DNA of 64,000 bases, from contig CAJQUW010012504.1 in the NCBI GenBank assembly GCA_907163375.1, forward strand, positions 124,001 to 188,000. Direction: 5' to 3'. This document shows positions 48,745 through 60,536 of this stretch, piece after piece. Positions within the stretch are counted from its first letter, which is position 1. The number at the start of each line of letters is the position of its first letter. The stretch comes from Prostheceraeus crozeri (Eukaryota > Platyhelminthes > Polycladida > Euryleptidae). The translations under genes and the position numbers were made by a program. The notes beneath the pieces were generated by a model. The model saw only the letters and a program-made list of their open reading frames with translations. It was not told where the DNA came from and made no database searches.

Positions 48745-48880
48745 GAATGATTCGCATTTTGCCTTTGCTCCCCCGGACTGGCGGCTTGGACAGTACTGAC
48801 ATAGTCAGACTTTTCTGGAGCGTTGTCACCGAAAGATCGCTAGGCCAAGGAGTTAACCACTGCACCACGGAGACTACATA
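48745..48880 (-). mobile_element. tRNA-derived SINE, copy 3
   Basis: The minus strand reads CTCCGTGGTGCAGTGGTT with a perfect A box (TGGTGCAGTGG), followed by AACTCCTTGGCCTAGCGATC as in copies 1 and 2. The first 18 bases are identical to diverged units of the 58-bp satellite. The B box is worn. Confidence 0.68.
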
Positions 48881-50160
48881 TCATGATTTGACGCGAATTT
48901 CAGGATATCTTCCAATTCTATTAGAATTTGTCTACAGATATTTATACGAACAGCATACCCACATTGTATAAACTACAGTGAAATTATTTCGTTTACGAAC
49001 CATGTAACCTGTCATTTTACTAGAAAAATCTAAATTTCATCATGTCATTCAATTGAAAAAGTATGTTATCTATAAAACCTATGCCGTAAGTAAAGATAGA
49101 TAGTGCTATTCAGATGGTCCGCCTTTTGAAGAAATTGAAGATTTCTAATTCACTAATCGACAGATCTTGCGAAAAATGGCCAAATCTTGCGAAAGACTTG
49201 CGATTATGCTACACTTTTCTTGCAAGACTTTCAAGACCCTGTGCAAGATTTTTAGCATTTTTTACAAGTCTGTTCAGATCCGTAAGTTCAAACGCAAGAA
49301 CGTTCAGCAGATTTGAAAGATGGATATAACCTTATTAGATTTTATGCACGTCGCGGTCTTAAGATGTTATAGTAGAATTCTAGGCGAAATAAGGTGCAAG
49401 ATGTTGTAATCCTTAAAGCGCCAAGTAACCTACCGCACTCATATGGTTCTAAAACCGAATGGCTACAAAATACCACAAATTTCACTTACTTCAGGTTTTC
49501 CCGCTACAGATGTTGAGCAGTCCAAGAAGTCAACTGACTCCCAGATCATACCGTTGATATTGCAATCAACATTCTCATACGATGATGAAAATCATCCCAG
49601 CAGCCATTTATAATAGAATATAATGCTTACTAATTTAAATTATTAGTTAAAGTAGTCCTAATGAGGACTGATGGCGTTCACCAATCCGCAAGTATACAGA
49701 TGCAATGCTACTGTAACCATTGGATTAATCAGTTCTTAACAGAACTCAATGGAGCTTTCTCGTGGCAACGAATTAAAATTGATCAGCTTTGGCCCAATAT
49801 CTGGTAAAAATTGGAAATTTTAAGACTTGTAACACTACTCATTCTTGCTGCTAATATACTAATACCATAGATTCCAAACATTGCCGCATACACGTTCAAA
49901 ACATACGTCTAATATACCTTTCCGACTACAGATGCTGATGGTGGAAATAGAATAAGACAATAGTCATCATAGGTTAAGGAAATTAAAAATGGATATTATA
50001 AAGCAACAGGACACCGATGAATAAAAATTGGAAAAGTGGAGGTAAAACATGGAAATACAATAATGCTATACACCGATTACAAGTGAACTATATCTGACAC
50101 TACACAAAGTGGATAATGGTAAGAGTGGATAATGCGTTCGGACGCAAAGACCTCGCTTAT
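48881..50160. other. No gene seen
   Basis: AT-rich intergenic DNA. The phrase CTTGCGAAA and relatives repeat loosely around 49160-49210. Nothing codable. Confidence 0.45.
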
Positions 50161-50169
50161 TACCATATC

Positions 50170-50385
50170 TCGAGGCAACGCACATTACGTCACTACGACC
50201 TCCATTGTGCGTTCAGAAAGACACAACAGTGACTTTGTCTCTCCCTTGGCGCTAGCGAACTATCACTCATTGCTATTCATTCTTTCTTGTATATATATCA
50301 TTGTCTCATTTTCATTTGTTTCTAATGTATCGACTGTAGCCACCCGAAGAGAGTCGACGAAAGGCCTCGTGGCAATATAAGAATC
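50170..50385 (+). pseudogene. Possible retroelement 3' tail with hairpin
   Basis: A plus-strand frame has a hydrophobic run (SLLFILSCIYIIVSF) and ends at CAATATAA. Just before, TCGACT (50330) and AGTCGA (50352) form a stem followed by CGAAAGGCCTCG. The same order (hairpin region, GACGAAAG-CCTCG, CAATATAA) recurs at 59113-59168, so the two are copies of one tail. A Penelope-like source is a guess. Confidence 0.35.
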
Positions 50386-51470
50386 AACAGAATGCTGATT
50401 TTTACTATTTCTTCACTTGAATTTGTTATCGCCAGTTTCTCCATCCGTCTATAGTACTTCATGTAATTCCACATTTCTTCATTTGAATTACAATACATCG
50501 ACCACTAATTCAGCTACCGATTAAGGGATATAAAACATAATACTGCAGTCCGTCAGTCATCAGCAGGTACTCGTCTAGTTGTGTTTCGACCCCTAACCTG
50601 AACACTCAAACCCAGACGTGCGGGGTCCCACACATAGTGTCTGACAAAATACTGAATAGGTAATGATATGTCTTGAAAGATATGTCACAAAGATAAATCA
50701 GACATCATTCAATTGTTGCGTTTCCCACATGTAAACTCATCACGCATGATACAGGAATCCACTGACTATCGGTATATAGACCATCGAAACTCATCACCAC
50801 GCTGAAACGAAACAAATACCTTTTTGAGGGCTTGTATAAATGAAAATGCTAATTGACATCACTAGGTGACATACCACGCTCAATCACGCGTAATTACACA
50901 TGACCGTAAACATCCGTGGCTACGCGTGACATTGCTGCAACATCTGTCGGCAGTCCTGTTATATAGACTTTGCGTCTTATGTGTCTGCATGTATCAGAGG
51001 CTAAACAATGTGATAGGACCTCAATTTCACACTCAGGGAAGACAGAACATGCTTAGCGGTTCATCGGTGGTTCAAGCGGCAACGCAGACAACCGTAGACG
51101 ACGCGCAAACTATAAATCCTCGCCCGCGCGTATTCATGAAAATTCTTCATGTTTTAAGATCATCAGATCAAGTGATTTCTGACTCTTACTGCAGCGCCTA
51201 TGTACGCGGGTAGAAGAATAGAATGTCCTTAACCGCAGATGCTTGGGGTGATCATAGTCACAACATCCTCACACAGCAAAATGAATTCAATATAAGATAG
51301 TGTAACTCTAGGCCTGTTGACAGATCTGAACGTCAATCATATTCAAAATTTAGTAGCTAATTGTAATTTCAAAACACAATTAATCAAACTCAATATCTTG
51401 AGTTGTAATGCATGTAATGATTTACGCATGGCCTTTTCTTCCGATCCGTATCATTTCACTTACTTGTACA
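50386..51470. other. No gene seen
   Basis: A GGGATATAAAACATA stretch near 50525 is TATA-box-like, but no transcript can be tied to it. Confidence 0.4.
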
Positions 51471-51479
51471 TCTCATCCG

Positions 51480-51600
51480 CCATCCATCATACATTGTATA
51501 TGGACATTTTTATCATTTCATGACTCATCACATCAATGTTATGTATATTTGTACTACGTTTTCCAAGTTGGAAATAAACGTTTTGACTTTTGACTTTGTT
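51480..51600 (+). mobile_element. LINE-like 3' tail
   Basis: GGAAATAAACG followed by TTTTGACTTTTGACTTT: an AATAAA-like signal and a short microsatellite tail, the usual 3' end of several LINE and SINE families. No coding part is seen upstream. Confidence 0.35.
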
Positions 51601-51819
51601 CAAGTTTTCCATATTAACTTAAGAGATTCACTTCGTAATTTCTGAAGACATACAAAAATACGTGACACGTGAGACGGATAAAGTAAAGTAATGCCGAAAA
51701 ATACCAGTATGACTGAATATTTACTCGATGACAAGAATGAAGTTTGTATAGTAGACATCAAAGATATTATTTGAATCAGAACCATAAGTCGAGATCCGAA
51801 AATTCTGGTAAAATTATCC

Positions 51820-51973
51820 TTCAGTCCCTGTGCAAACAGCAACTGAAGTTCAGTCCCTGTGCAAACGGAAAGTCGGCCAAAGTCTGGGCCGAAGTCGGCA
51901 AACAATTTCGGCCCGAACGCGACGTGTCCGGACGCCCCTAAGTCGGCCCGGGTTCGGCTGGTCGACTTTGGCC
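51820..51973. repeat. Direct and inverted repeats in a GC-rich patch
   Basis: TTCAGTCCCTGTGCAAAC occurs twice (51820-51837, 51849-51866). GGCCAAAGTC (51875-51884) and GACTTTGGCC (51964-51973) are inverted copies around a GC-rich core that also has several CGGCC/GGCCG phrases. It may be a small foldback element. Confidence 0.6.
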
Positions 51974-52845
51974 CGTAGTGTATTGACCGTATGTAGCGGG
52001 TCGATTTGTGGTGGCCGAATCCAGTCCTCGAGATCTGCGTTGCCTTGCCTTTACCTAACCGCATGTAATAAGCAATAACAACTACTCAGATGATGAAACT
52101 TACCTAGATTGAGTCCACTGAAGGTCAATTTTGTAAACGTAGACATCGGGATTTAGGTTGATTGTACCTCAAACCAGTTTAAATCTTGAATATAATGGAT
52201 AATAACAATCATATCCAGTGGTATTCAAAACTATAGTAGATGAGGTTCATTGGAATATTCTGCTCCTAAATTTTGATGTCTGAAACCAACAAAAATACAT
52301 TATAAGCGAATTAAGATAGTAAAACGCAGACAAAACAATGATGTAAAACATAAACCATGTAGATCTCTATAACGACAAATAATAGAGAAGTATATGACAC
52401 AGAAATGAGCATTAATTTATTGTAAGATGAAAGAATGTGATAATTAATCTAAACTATTTTTATATTTCATCATTCCAATAATTTACAACAGCACGAATCA
52501 ATCGACAACACATTTTCCCACGCTGGACAACATGCCGTTAAAGCAGAAAATCCGATGAATTTGACATTTAATTTAAAATGATTTCTCCTTTAGCTGAAAT
52601 AAATAACAACATACCGCAAGATGGTTTACTTCCACATCCAAGCCAACCATGTAGTGAAACATTCGAACCTGTGACTTATTTTCAAAGTTTGCGACTTGTT
52701 GCCAAACAGGGTTGAGAAGGGAAGAACGTGGTCCCGGTGGAAATTCACATTTCAAGGAGGCCCAAAAAGGCCAACAAAATAATACTTAAAGCCGAGCTAT
52801 TACCAATACCAATTCGCTAGAAAATTCTCATCCCTTAAATATTAG
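51974..52845. other. No gene seen
   Basis: A 60-codon minus-strand frame near 52573-52755 shows no family motif. Otherwise AT-rich. Confidence 0.45.
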
Positions 52846-53163
52846 AAAAAAAATTTCAATCCCAATTCACGACCTTATATTTTAAATAAAGTTTCTTGTA
52901 ATGACACCCGTCGTCCTGCATGCTGACTTGATCACGGGAATAACCCAATGCTGGTAAAATCAAAACATTCGGAGGCAGTGGCAAGAATAGCCTTACAACA
53001 TATTTACACATTTTAAAATACTGTCGATCACATCAGTCAGTTACAAAGAATCGCAAAAAAATACTTGTCACAGTCGGCAGACAATGAAACGTCAGGTGTT
53101 ATTTCATGAAGTTTTATTCGATATGTAAGGTCGTAAATTGTGAGTGAAATTCTGTTTTTTTCA
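52846..53163. repeat. Imperfect inverted repeat with 80-bp arms
   Basis: The left arm (52846-52925) contains CAATTCACGACCTTATATT; the right arm (53075-53163) in reverse complement contains CAATTTACGACCTTACATA. I estimate about three quarters of positions match. It could be a MITE or two fragments of one repeat in opposite orientation. Confidence 0.6.
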
Positions 53164-53234
53164 ACCAATGGCCAACCTCCCGTGAGACTATAAACTGAAA
53201 CATTAGTACACACGGAAATTAAATGGTATGAATA

Positions 53235-54079
53235 ATAGAGTAAGTATATTAGGTAGAGTGGCAACTCCGCATTTATTAAATCCCCAATGTGTATACACTT
53301 TCGATTTTATTAAATGAACTCGAGGGGGAAGCAGTAGGAATTGTTTCCAAATGTGAGATATGCATATTTGTGCAGTTTTGAAGAAGCTACAACGGAATCG
53401 ACTGATCATGATAGTATGCAGTAGATGGAAATGATATTACTTTACAGATTCTCAGTGTCATGACAGCCTTGGAGGTTTAATGTTTGTTAAATTAGCAACT
53501 GACCTGACATTGCTTTCATGCTCAACCTCAAGAGTATTTTCTTAAGCGTGATCATATCACAGGCAACCTGCCACTGGCATGGCAAAATCACATAATCAAA
53601 GACAATGATTTCAATTAACTTTGAAAGTTGTAAATGGGTCCACATCACTATTCAGATTCAAGAAATAAAACATGAATTTAGTGAATCATAAAAATCATGC
53701 CGGTGAAAATTGAATTAAAAACTTGAAATTTCAGCCAAGAAAGAACGAATAATATCGCGACTTTTTCATGAAGACTTTCATTGTAATACAATTCATGAAA
53801 TTCCCTTGATAATCAACTTGATTTCAGCTTTGTTAGGATGCTTAGTATCAAATATTTGTTCCTTTTGATATCCAACTTGTTTCATACTACTTATTTAGGA
53901 GAGTCATCTCGGTAGTTTGTAAATTGGCAAATTTTGACTTTTTTCAAAAGTGCTCAAAAAATTTTGGGACCACGGGAACGTAATCCCCTCAAAAAACTGA
54001 ATCTTTTGATATAAAAAATTTTCACTGTATACACATACATTTTTGAGTCGACACTCTACCTATATATCGCTACTCTATG
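53235..54079 (+). mobile_element. MITE family M, long copy 1
   Basis: About 845 bp. Left terminus ATAGAGTAAGTATATTAGGT; right terminus, read inwards, CATAGAGTAGCGATATATAG: imperfect inverted ends that share AGGTAGAGTG. The interior matches the reverse complement of 55490-56208 along almost its whole length. No transposase motif. Confidence 0.75.
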
Positions 54080-54861
54080 GAATAAATAATTACAGTGGTA
54101 TGGCATAATTTTCTCATTTTAATTTTTTTGTTTGCTTGTAAGAATGCTTTCAATTGCTTCAACTCCTTTTCATGTACAATAGGCCCAATTAAACAACCCA
54201 CTGCCTAATTATACTATATTACACGTAGGCCTGACAAAACGACAGACGGCTTGCTCACAAGCTACATTATTGAAAAGCATCAATCAGCGAATTGAAATTT
54301 CAAGATGAAGGACAATCATGTTTATTCATCACTCCTGTTTTTAGAAAATATTCTTCAATATCAAGGATCGAACTTTTCATCTCCTATCGACGATCCTGAT
54401 GAATCACGCGATTAATTCTTTAATCAAATACTTATTTCATTTTGTAACTTCAGGATAATTAGAATGGTTGGCTTAGAATCTGTTACTATACAAGTTGCCT
54501 TGATGCGGTTTATTCGCCTGATTTACGAGTACGATTTACTTGCTACTCACATGTCTTAATATTGTTGACGTACCATATACACTCCATTTAGGTACTCATA
54601 TATCCGCGGTGATAATCTTTAACAAAGGATGGCAACATGTAAACTATCTTCAGCAATTTTCGTGTATGGAGTGCGAATGAGAATTTTAAAATTATCTTTA
54701 TTTGGGATGTGAACATGAAGTAATCATTGTACATAAAGTCATTCCTTCATTCACAGTACCTAATGAATAACCGCAGCCAATCACAGCCGCTTTTCCTATA
54801 TTGATTTTTCTTGTCTCATTCGCACTGTATATATTGCATCCTTGTTTATTGACCGTTGTCA

Positions 54862-54910
54862 CTGATGATGGTAGCTTGCCTACTGAAACATGTTAGCTAA
54901 TAAAACTACA
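54862..54910 (+). promoter_or_regulatory. Hairpin-GAAAC-AATAAA tail motif
   Basis: CTGATGATG, then GTAG-CTTGC-CTAC hairpin, TGAAACATG and TAATAAAAC within 45 bases. It belongs to the same sort of tail as at 2531 and is typical in layout of Penelope-like untranslated regions. A hammerhead ribozyme was considered and set aside. Confidence 0.4.
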
Positions 54911-54929
54911 TTAACAACAGCAACGATCC

Positions 54930-55210
54930 CGTGCTGCCGGTGGTGAAGAGAGGAGGTCTCTATCTGCCGAAGTCTGAGAGCACTGCGGATTGGAGGAAGA
55001 AGACAAACAAAATCAGGCTCACAAGATGGGACAATAAGGCTCTTCATGGGCAGTACAAAAGACGAAAGATGAAAGAGTTTACAATAACAACAACGGCATG
55101 TTAGGAATGGATGAAAGCAGTGAAGTTGAAGATGGACACTGAAGCACTTACAACAGCAGCACAAGACCAAGCCCTCAACACCAAGGCTGATACAACTTAC
55201 TTCATAAAAT
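54930..55210 (+). pseudogene. LINE reverse transcriptase C-terminal remnant
   Basis: Plus strand: RLTRWDNKALHGQY, then WMKAVKLKMDTEALTTAAQD then QALNTK. The LHGQ ... TEAL-AAQDQAL-T order is one I know from C-terminal ends of non-LTR reverse transcriptases in many marine invertebrates, normally followed by a C-CC-H knuckle that is absent here. A stop separates the two segments. The clade is uncertain. Confidence 0.55.
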
Positions 55211-55489
55211 CGTAGAGTTCGGATATACAGGGTGTCCGTAAAGTCGCTTGACTTTTAAATTGAATATCTACATGAGTAAACAATAAACGTTTACGTCAGA
55301 AACCCTGCTATATTACACAACATGAAGGGGAATTTACGAATCAAACAACAAGAAATGAATATTCGATTATTTAACTGCTTAAATTTTACATTCTGCATGT
55401 AGTCATTTTTGTAATGAATATTATATTATATCAACATGCATCTCAAAATCCCTTCATTCACCTAAGTTGTATCTGGATGGGATTTTCTG
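55211..55489. other. No gene seen; one terminus-like phrase
   Basis: TACAGGGTGTCCGTAAAG at 55227 looks like a DNA-transposon terminus, but I found no inverted partner nearby. Confidence 0.4.
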
Positions 55490-56208
55490 TTAAAATGTTT
55501 TCAGTAAAAATGTTTAGTGATCCAAAAATTATTTGAGTACTTTTGAGAAAAGGCACAATTTTGCAATTTACATACTACCGAGATGACAGAAACAAGTTGG
55601 ATATCAAAAGGAATGAATATTTCTAATAAGCATACTAACTAAGCGGAAATTAAGCTGATTATCAAGGGAATTTCATGATCCGTATTATAATGGAAGTCTT
55701 CATGATAAAGTCGCGATACTATTCGTGCTTTCTTGGCTGAAATTTCAAGTTTTTAATTCAATTTTCACCGGCATGTGTCATTTCTAGAATCTGAATAGTG
55801 ATGTGGACCCATTTACAACTTTCAAAGTTAAATGAAGTCATTGTCTTTGATTATGTGATTTTGCTGTGCCACTGGCAGGTTGCCTGTGATATGATCACGC
55901 TTAAGAAATTACTCTTGAGGTTGAGCATGAAAGTAATAGCAACCTATCGAATTGCTATTTTAGCGAACATTAAATCTCCAAGTCTGTCATGAGAATCTGT
56001 AAAAAACCATCATTCCTTCTGCATTACAATTATGATCATTCAATTCCGTGGTAATTTCTGCAAAACTGCATAAATTTGCATATTCTAACATTTGGTGACA
56101 ATACCACTTGTATCTCCCTTGAGTTCATTTAATAAAATCGAAAGTGTATACACATTGGGGATTTAATAAATGCGGAGTTACCACTCTACCTGATATACCT
56201 ACTCAATG
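55490..56208 (-). mobile_element. MITE family M, long copy 2
   Basis: Reverse-complement copy of 53235-54079. It ends at 56208 with the family's left terminus (TGATATACCTACTCAATG on the plus strand). The other end is worn or truncated near 55490. Confidence 0.7.
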
Positions 56209-56429
56209 ATTTCCATCTTTCAATATTGCATCTTAATTCGAAGTGTCCTCTCTTCCAAACTTTGATTAGTTAATAGAATGAAATAAGATAGCTTGACAGA
56301 ACGATAACGGCATGTACACTTCCATATGCCAATTAAAATGTTCGTGAAATCGACCATGACAAACCTCTTCCTTGTACCATAACCTTCCTTCGACGACCCT
56401 ACCACTTATGTAGTAGTACTATAGCTCTA

Positions 56430-56713
56430 CACTGTAAACTCTAGGGCACGAAATTTCGCTTGACTTAGGCACCAAATTTAGGCATCAATTCTAACCAACA
56501 CAAGGCATGAATATGCACGAAGTTGATAGTACCGAGTTCGTGCCCATTGATTTTTCCTTCGATTTCATTGGATAAACAAACATTTGGTTTGGTGCCTATT
56601 AGTGCCTAGTGACGGCTACTGGTGCCTCAAGGCATTAGAAAGGCACTAACTAGGCGCTAACTGGCAGGAAATTTCGTCTTTGTGCCGAAATTAGTGCTCT
56701 ACAGTTGACAGTG
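56430..56713. mobile_element. 284-bp MITE with CACTGT termini
   Basis: Left end CACTGTAAACTCTAGGGCAC; right end, read inwards, CACTGTCAACTGTAGAGCAC, then both continue into a GAAATTTCG or AATTTCG phrase. TA lies outside both ends. The interior repeats GGTGCCT and GGCAC phrases. CACTG ends occur in EnSpm/CACTA and Chapaev elements; without a clear longer duplication the superfamily stays open. Confidence 0.78.
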
Positions 56714-58330
56714 TAGTAAAAGTTCATTATCTCATGTGATATGGTCAGATGACTCGGTTGTATTTGAATGCTAAGCATCTTACAGCAAGGATCACAATAA
56801 ATCTATTTGTCTTTGAAGCTAGACGGTTGTTTTCAATACACTGAATGTAGGAGGACTCAACCCTACAGAACCGCAATACAAAAAATTTCTTTCTGTTCTA
56901 ATTTCAGGTTGCATTGAAGTATCAAAAATAAAAAAACAATTACAATGTTCAGAGTACATCAATCACATACATAGGTGTGGTAACTATCAAATTGCATGCA
57001 AAAAATCCACAAAATAAAGAGAATATATGAACTCCGCTATCTGGATGTCAATTTCCCGTATTGGTTAGCATCAAGTATAGAATTTGACGACATTTTCTCG
57101 ATGATTTCTGGTTGGTTAGCTGTTCTCAATTGACCGCCTAATCGTGTTAGTCCTACTAGTTGCTCAAACTTTGCATGTTCTCCTTTTTCGACTTATAAAC
57201 GATCAAGAGTACTTAATTATTAGCGATCAATTTCCGCTTATTTAGCAACTTGAGGACAGTCTCCGAATGGATGGTTTGTAATTTGCTTTTTCTTTACACA
57301 GATGTATTTGCTATTCACGTCTGAATTCGGTGATGACTATACTCTGAAATACAAGATGAAATATTCTCCTCAACAGGAATGCACGGCAGTAGTTTTTCAT
57401 CACGAAGACAGAACGAGAGGCACAAGTGCGCTGTTGAAATCGGGAACTCAACTGCTGACACGCGCTTGGACAAAACGCTATCAATTGAAGACGCTGTTGG
57501 ACTCGCCTTCGTGAATCATGCGCTAATCGTTCCCTTGAGACAACACTAAGTCAGCAGTGTAGTTAAAACGATTACAGACATCAAGATAAAGTAGAGTGAA
57601 ATCAAATTTGGGAGTATGAATGAGATGATATCTATACTTAGTGTGACTCGTAAAGCATCAGAAAACAGGGCAAGGCTCCTGATGCGCCGTTAATGACTGC
57701 TAAATTTAGAGCGCGTGACAAGGAAATTCCATTTGGAATCCTCTAATAATTTTTAGAGCCAATTCACCGTAAACATCACATTTCACACGTCTGCATGATA
57801 AGCTTTTGAGGTCGATTAAATCGTTCGTACTGATTGTGTGCAGGTTTAAGGCTTAAAACTGTGTATATTAATCATCCAATGATAATTCAAGTTGCCAATT
57901 TCAAGATTCAACGAATAAATTCAAACAGATATTTTCATTTACAGATTTGAAACTCGGTTAACATCTAGCTCAAACACAGCATCACAAAATGGCCAATTCA
58001 TCGGCATCGATACGTGTAGCATGTGCATGCAAGAGTATGCAAGCAGGCATACGCCTATGTTCCAGTCTGAGTTATGGCATGTTGCTCATTGCTAGGTACA
58101 TGTTGTTTGATATGAATAAACCAATTAGTATGTATAAATATACTGTATGTGTGTGTTTGAAATAAATAAGGAGGAACGTGTCTGAATAACAGTTTGAATT
58201 TGTCGATTGAAGCTGTCCTGCTTAAATCATGATGCAAGATCCACACGACAACTTTCGACAAAAATATCTTGACGTTTTGCTGATAATCTTGTGCACGACA
58301 GGCGCAAGAAATGGGATTATATCTTACGAT
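56714..58330. other. No gene seen
   Basis: A 70-codon plus frame at 57302-57514 has no recognisable motif. Otherwise AT-rich. Confidence 0.45.
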
Positions 58331-58351
58331 CGTAAGAGATAATATATTTTC

Positions 58352-58870
58352 ACGAATTTCAAAACATCTAAGTCATACGTATCAAAAATAGTGAAAAGAT
58401 ACGCAGAAACCAATAGTCACAAGATGAAGTCAGGCAGCGGAAGGCACAAAATGGCAAGCGCAAGGATTGCCAACACAATGCATCGGATGGCATTGAATGA
58501 TTCTACAATTTCAAGCGATAGAATTAAGAGAAATTTACCAAAAGATATGAAGCAAACATCAGCACGAGCAATCAGATGGCGTCTCAGCGTACATTGAAAC
58601 ATTCGAGCATATCCCCAATCAAAAAAAACTTCGGCTGTCTCCGAAAGACATCAGAGATAGACTTCATTCTGTAACAAATACAACAATTGGACGAAACAGC
58701 AATGGAAAAGGTATTGATTTCGGACGAGACAAATATATACCAGTTGACAACTTATAAACAAGATTTAAGAAGACTTCCTAAGTTCTTTGCAGTGAAAACA
58801 ACACATTGAGTATCGTAAAAAGTCCTCCCAAAATAATGTCGGCCGGGGTACACTGCATTTCTTCCACCCG
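58352..58870 (+). pseudogene. Tc1-like transposase remnant
   Basis: The plus strand from about 58352 reads TSKSYVSKIVKRYAETNSHK, the second helix-turn-helix recognition helix style of Tc1-like transposases (VS-IVKRY-ET), then a basic GSGRHKMAS linker and ISSDRIKRNLP ... SARAIRWRL, matching the second DNA-binding subdomain. After a break, MEKVLISDETNIYQL resembles the segment carrying the first catalytic aspartate (W-KV-FSDE). Several stops and shifts follow, so the gene is dead. No termini were identified. Confidence 0.6.
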
Positions 58871-59112
58871 AAACAATGGTAAGTACATTTAGGTGACATT
58901 ACGCATTTTAGAAGCCTTGTAATTAAGTCTCTGACCCCTGATCTGTGTAAGCAAAAGGATTTTACATTGTCATTGTCTCTACCGTGGTAAAGCATTCTAT
59001 TCATCATTGTTGCTCTGACTTTGATATCTATGTTCTGCGCACTGTGCATTTGGGTTGTGACGATGAGTTGTCATCATTCCACGCCACTTTCTGCTGTTCA
59101 TTTCACAATCAG
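58871..59112. other. No gene seen
   Basis: Probably continues into the tail-like repeat beginning about 59000; nothing else. Confidence 0.35.
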
Positions 59113-59168
59113 GTTTTCCAGTGTCATCACCAGACGAGAACCGGACGAAAGACCTCGCGATCAATATA
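59113..59168 (+). promoter_or_regulatory. Retroelement tail motif, second copy
   Basis: CCAGACGAGAACCGGACGAA then AGACCTCGCG and CAATATAA, in the same order and spacing as 50340-50380. Confidence 0.35.
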
Positions 59169-60203
59169 ATGCGCTCATCATTATTTGTGACATTTTTCGT
59201 ATACAAAAACTTTCTAACAAAATGCTTCTTGCTTTAATATTAATCACATCAATTAGATATTGGAAAAATGACTGAATGTAGGTATTTTTTGCTTTTTGAC
59301 ATTCTTTAAGGAAAGATGATTTTCCTGACACAATATAGAAGTATTCAAATGATGCAGACAAATGTAGTCACTTGCAGGTTCAAAATATTTGGTGAATTTA
59401 CTATCAATGAGGGAACTAAGTAAATTTCACAATACTTGTGTTTTGTTTAATGAAACGAATAAAAGTGTATACCTCTTGTTGCACATGCATATTGCTTTAA
59501 CTGCTACCAGACAACATCATTGATTATCGAAAAAACAAGTTATTATGAGAATGATAATGTAAACACTAATGCACGAGTGATATCGCTTGAGTTGAATCTC
59601 AGTATAACGATAAGCAAAGAATTCACTGAGTTCATTTTGAAATAGTGATGGAATCATCAAAACACGACTATGCTCCTTTAGTTTGTGTTGAATGTAGAAG
59701 GCATTTACAAAATGGTGCAGAAAATCACATCAAATTCACGATAGTATTATCTCTATGACTTTTTTTGAATCTTGCTATCGTAGAGTTGCTTGTTCTACTC
59801 ATTCATTGTATACAAGTCTTTTCTTATTCAATGTGTGCCGATACCTGATGTATAATTCAAGTAGTCCTTCTGTTCTTGTCATGTTTTTCTGTTCCTCATC
59901 AATCTTCTTGCGCGCTATTCCAATTCATTAGCTTCTGATGACTTTCATCGTACTTTTAGACATCTTCAGAATCCTTGGGATGTGAAGAGTATGAATATGC
60001 AAGTTTTATTCAAGTAAGTACAATACTTCTTTTTTGAACTTCTGCAACAATTTTTGACATTACTGCTAAAGTGCACAAACATACAAGGCAAACAATCTGC
60101 AGTCAGTGTGAGAGAACAAAGACATGCCTTCATGAAATTGTTTTGCTTTGAGCCTTCGTTGACCTTGCATGTTGTTTATGTACTTTAGAGGTAATGACAA
60201 AAA
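59169..60203. other. No gene seen
   Basis: AT-rich intergenic DNA with short frames. Confidence 0.45.
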
Positions 60204-60536
60204 ATGTTGAAGGAGTTTGAAAAAGAACTGGTGAACTATTTCAATAAAACCTACATATTCGTTGATCCTGATACCCAATACATGGGACAAACGAAACGCA
60301 GATTACATCAAAGAATAAAAGAACATATAAGAGGTAACTCAGCCGTAAGTAGCCATCTGAACACATCTCCAAACTGTAGTAATGACATCAATAATTGTTT
60401 TTCTGTTAAATACACAGGACATAGTGAATTTGAAATTCGTATAGTAGAAGCGTTGTTAATAAATGATAAAACTCCGAAATTAAATCAAACCCTATGTCTT
60501 AGTGATCAATCTGTCTTCTTAAAAGTATTCGAATAA
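60204..60536 (+). pseudogene. Penelope-like element, GIY-YIG endonuclease remnant
   Basis: The plus strand encodes QYMGQTKRRLHQRIKEHIRG, the YIGQT-R-L--R--EH core of GIY-YIG nucleases, followed by SAVSSHLN and a C-terminal helix ending in LNQTLCLSDQSVFLKVF, the usual end of Penelope-like ORFs. The reverse transcriptase part is not seen upstream. It is diverged from the minus-strand remnant at 2852 and so is another family. Confidence 0.7.

Noticed and set aside
50520-50640. TATA-containing retroelement promoter or terminal repeat around GGGATATAAAACATA
   Set aside because: No matching second terminal repeat or coding part could be found.
54862-54905. Hammerhead ribozyme: CTGATGA, hairpin, GAAAC
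   Set aside because: The core phrases are present, but I could not pair convincing stems I and III around a cleavage triplet; kept only as a tail motif.
55227-55245. DNA transposon end TACAGGGTGTCCGTAAAG
   Set aside because: No inverted partner within the window.
57302-57514. Possible small gene on the plus strand
   Set aside because: A 70-codon frame without motif, splice support or codon bias.
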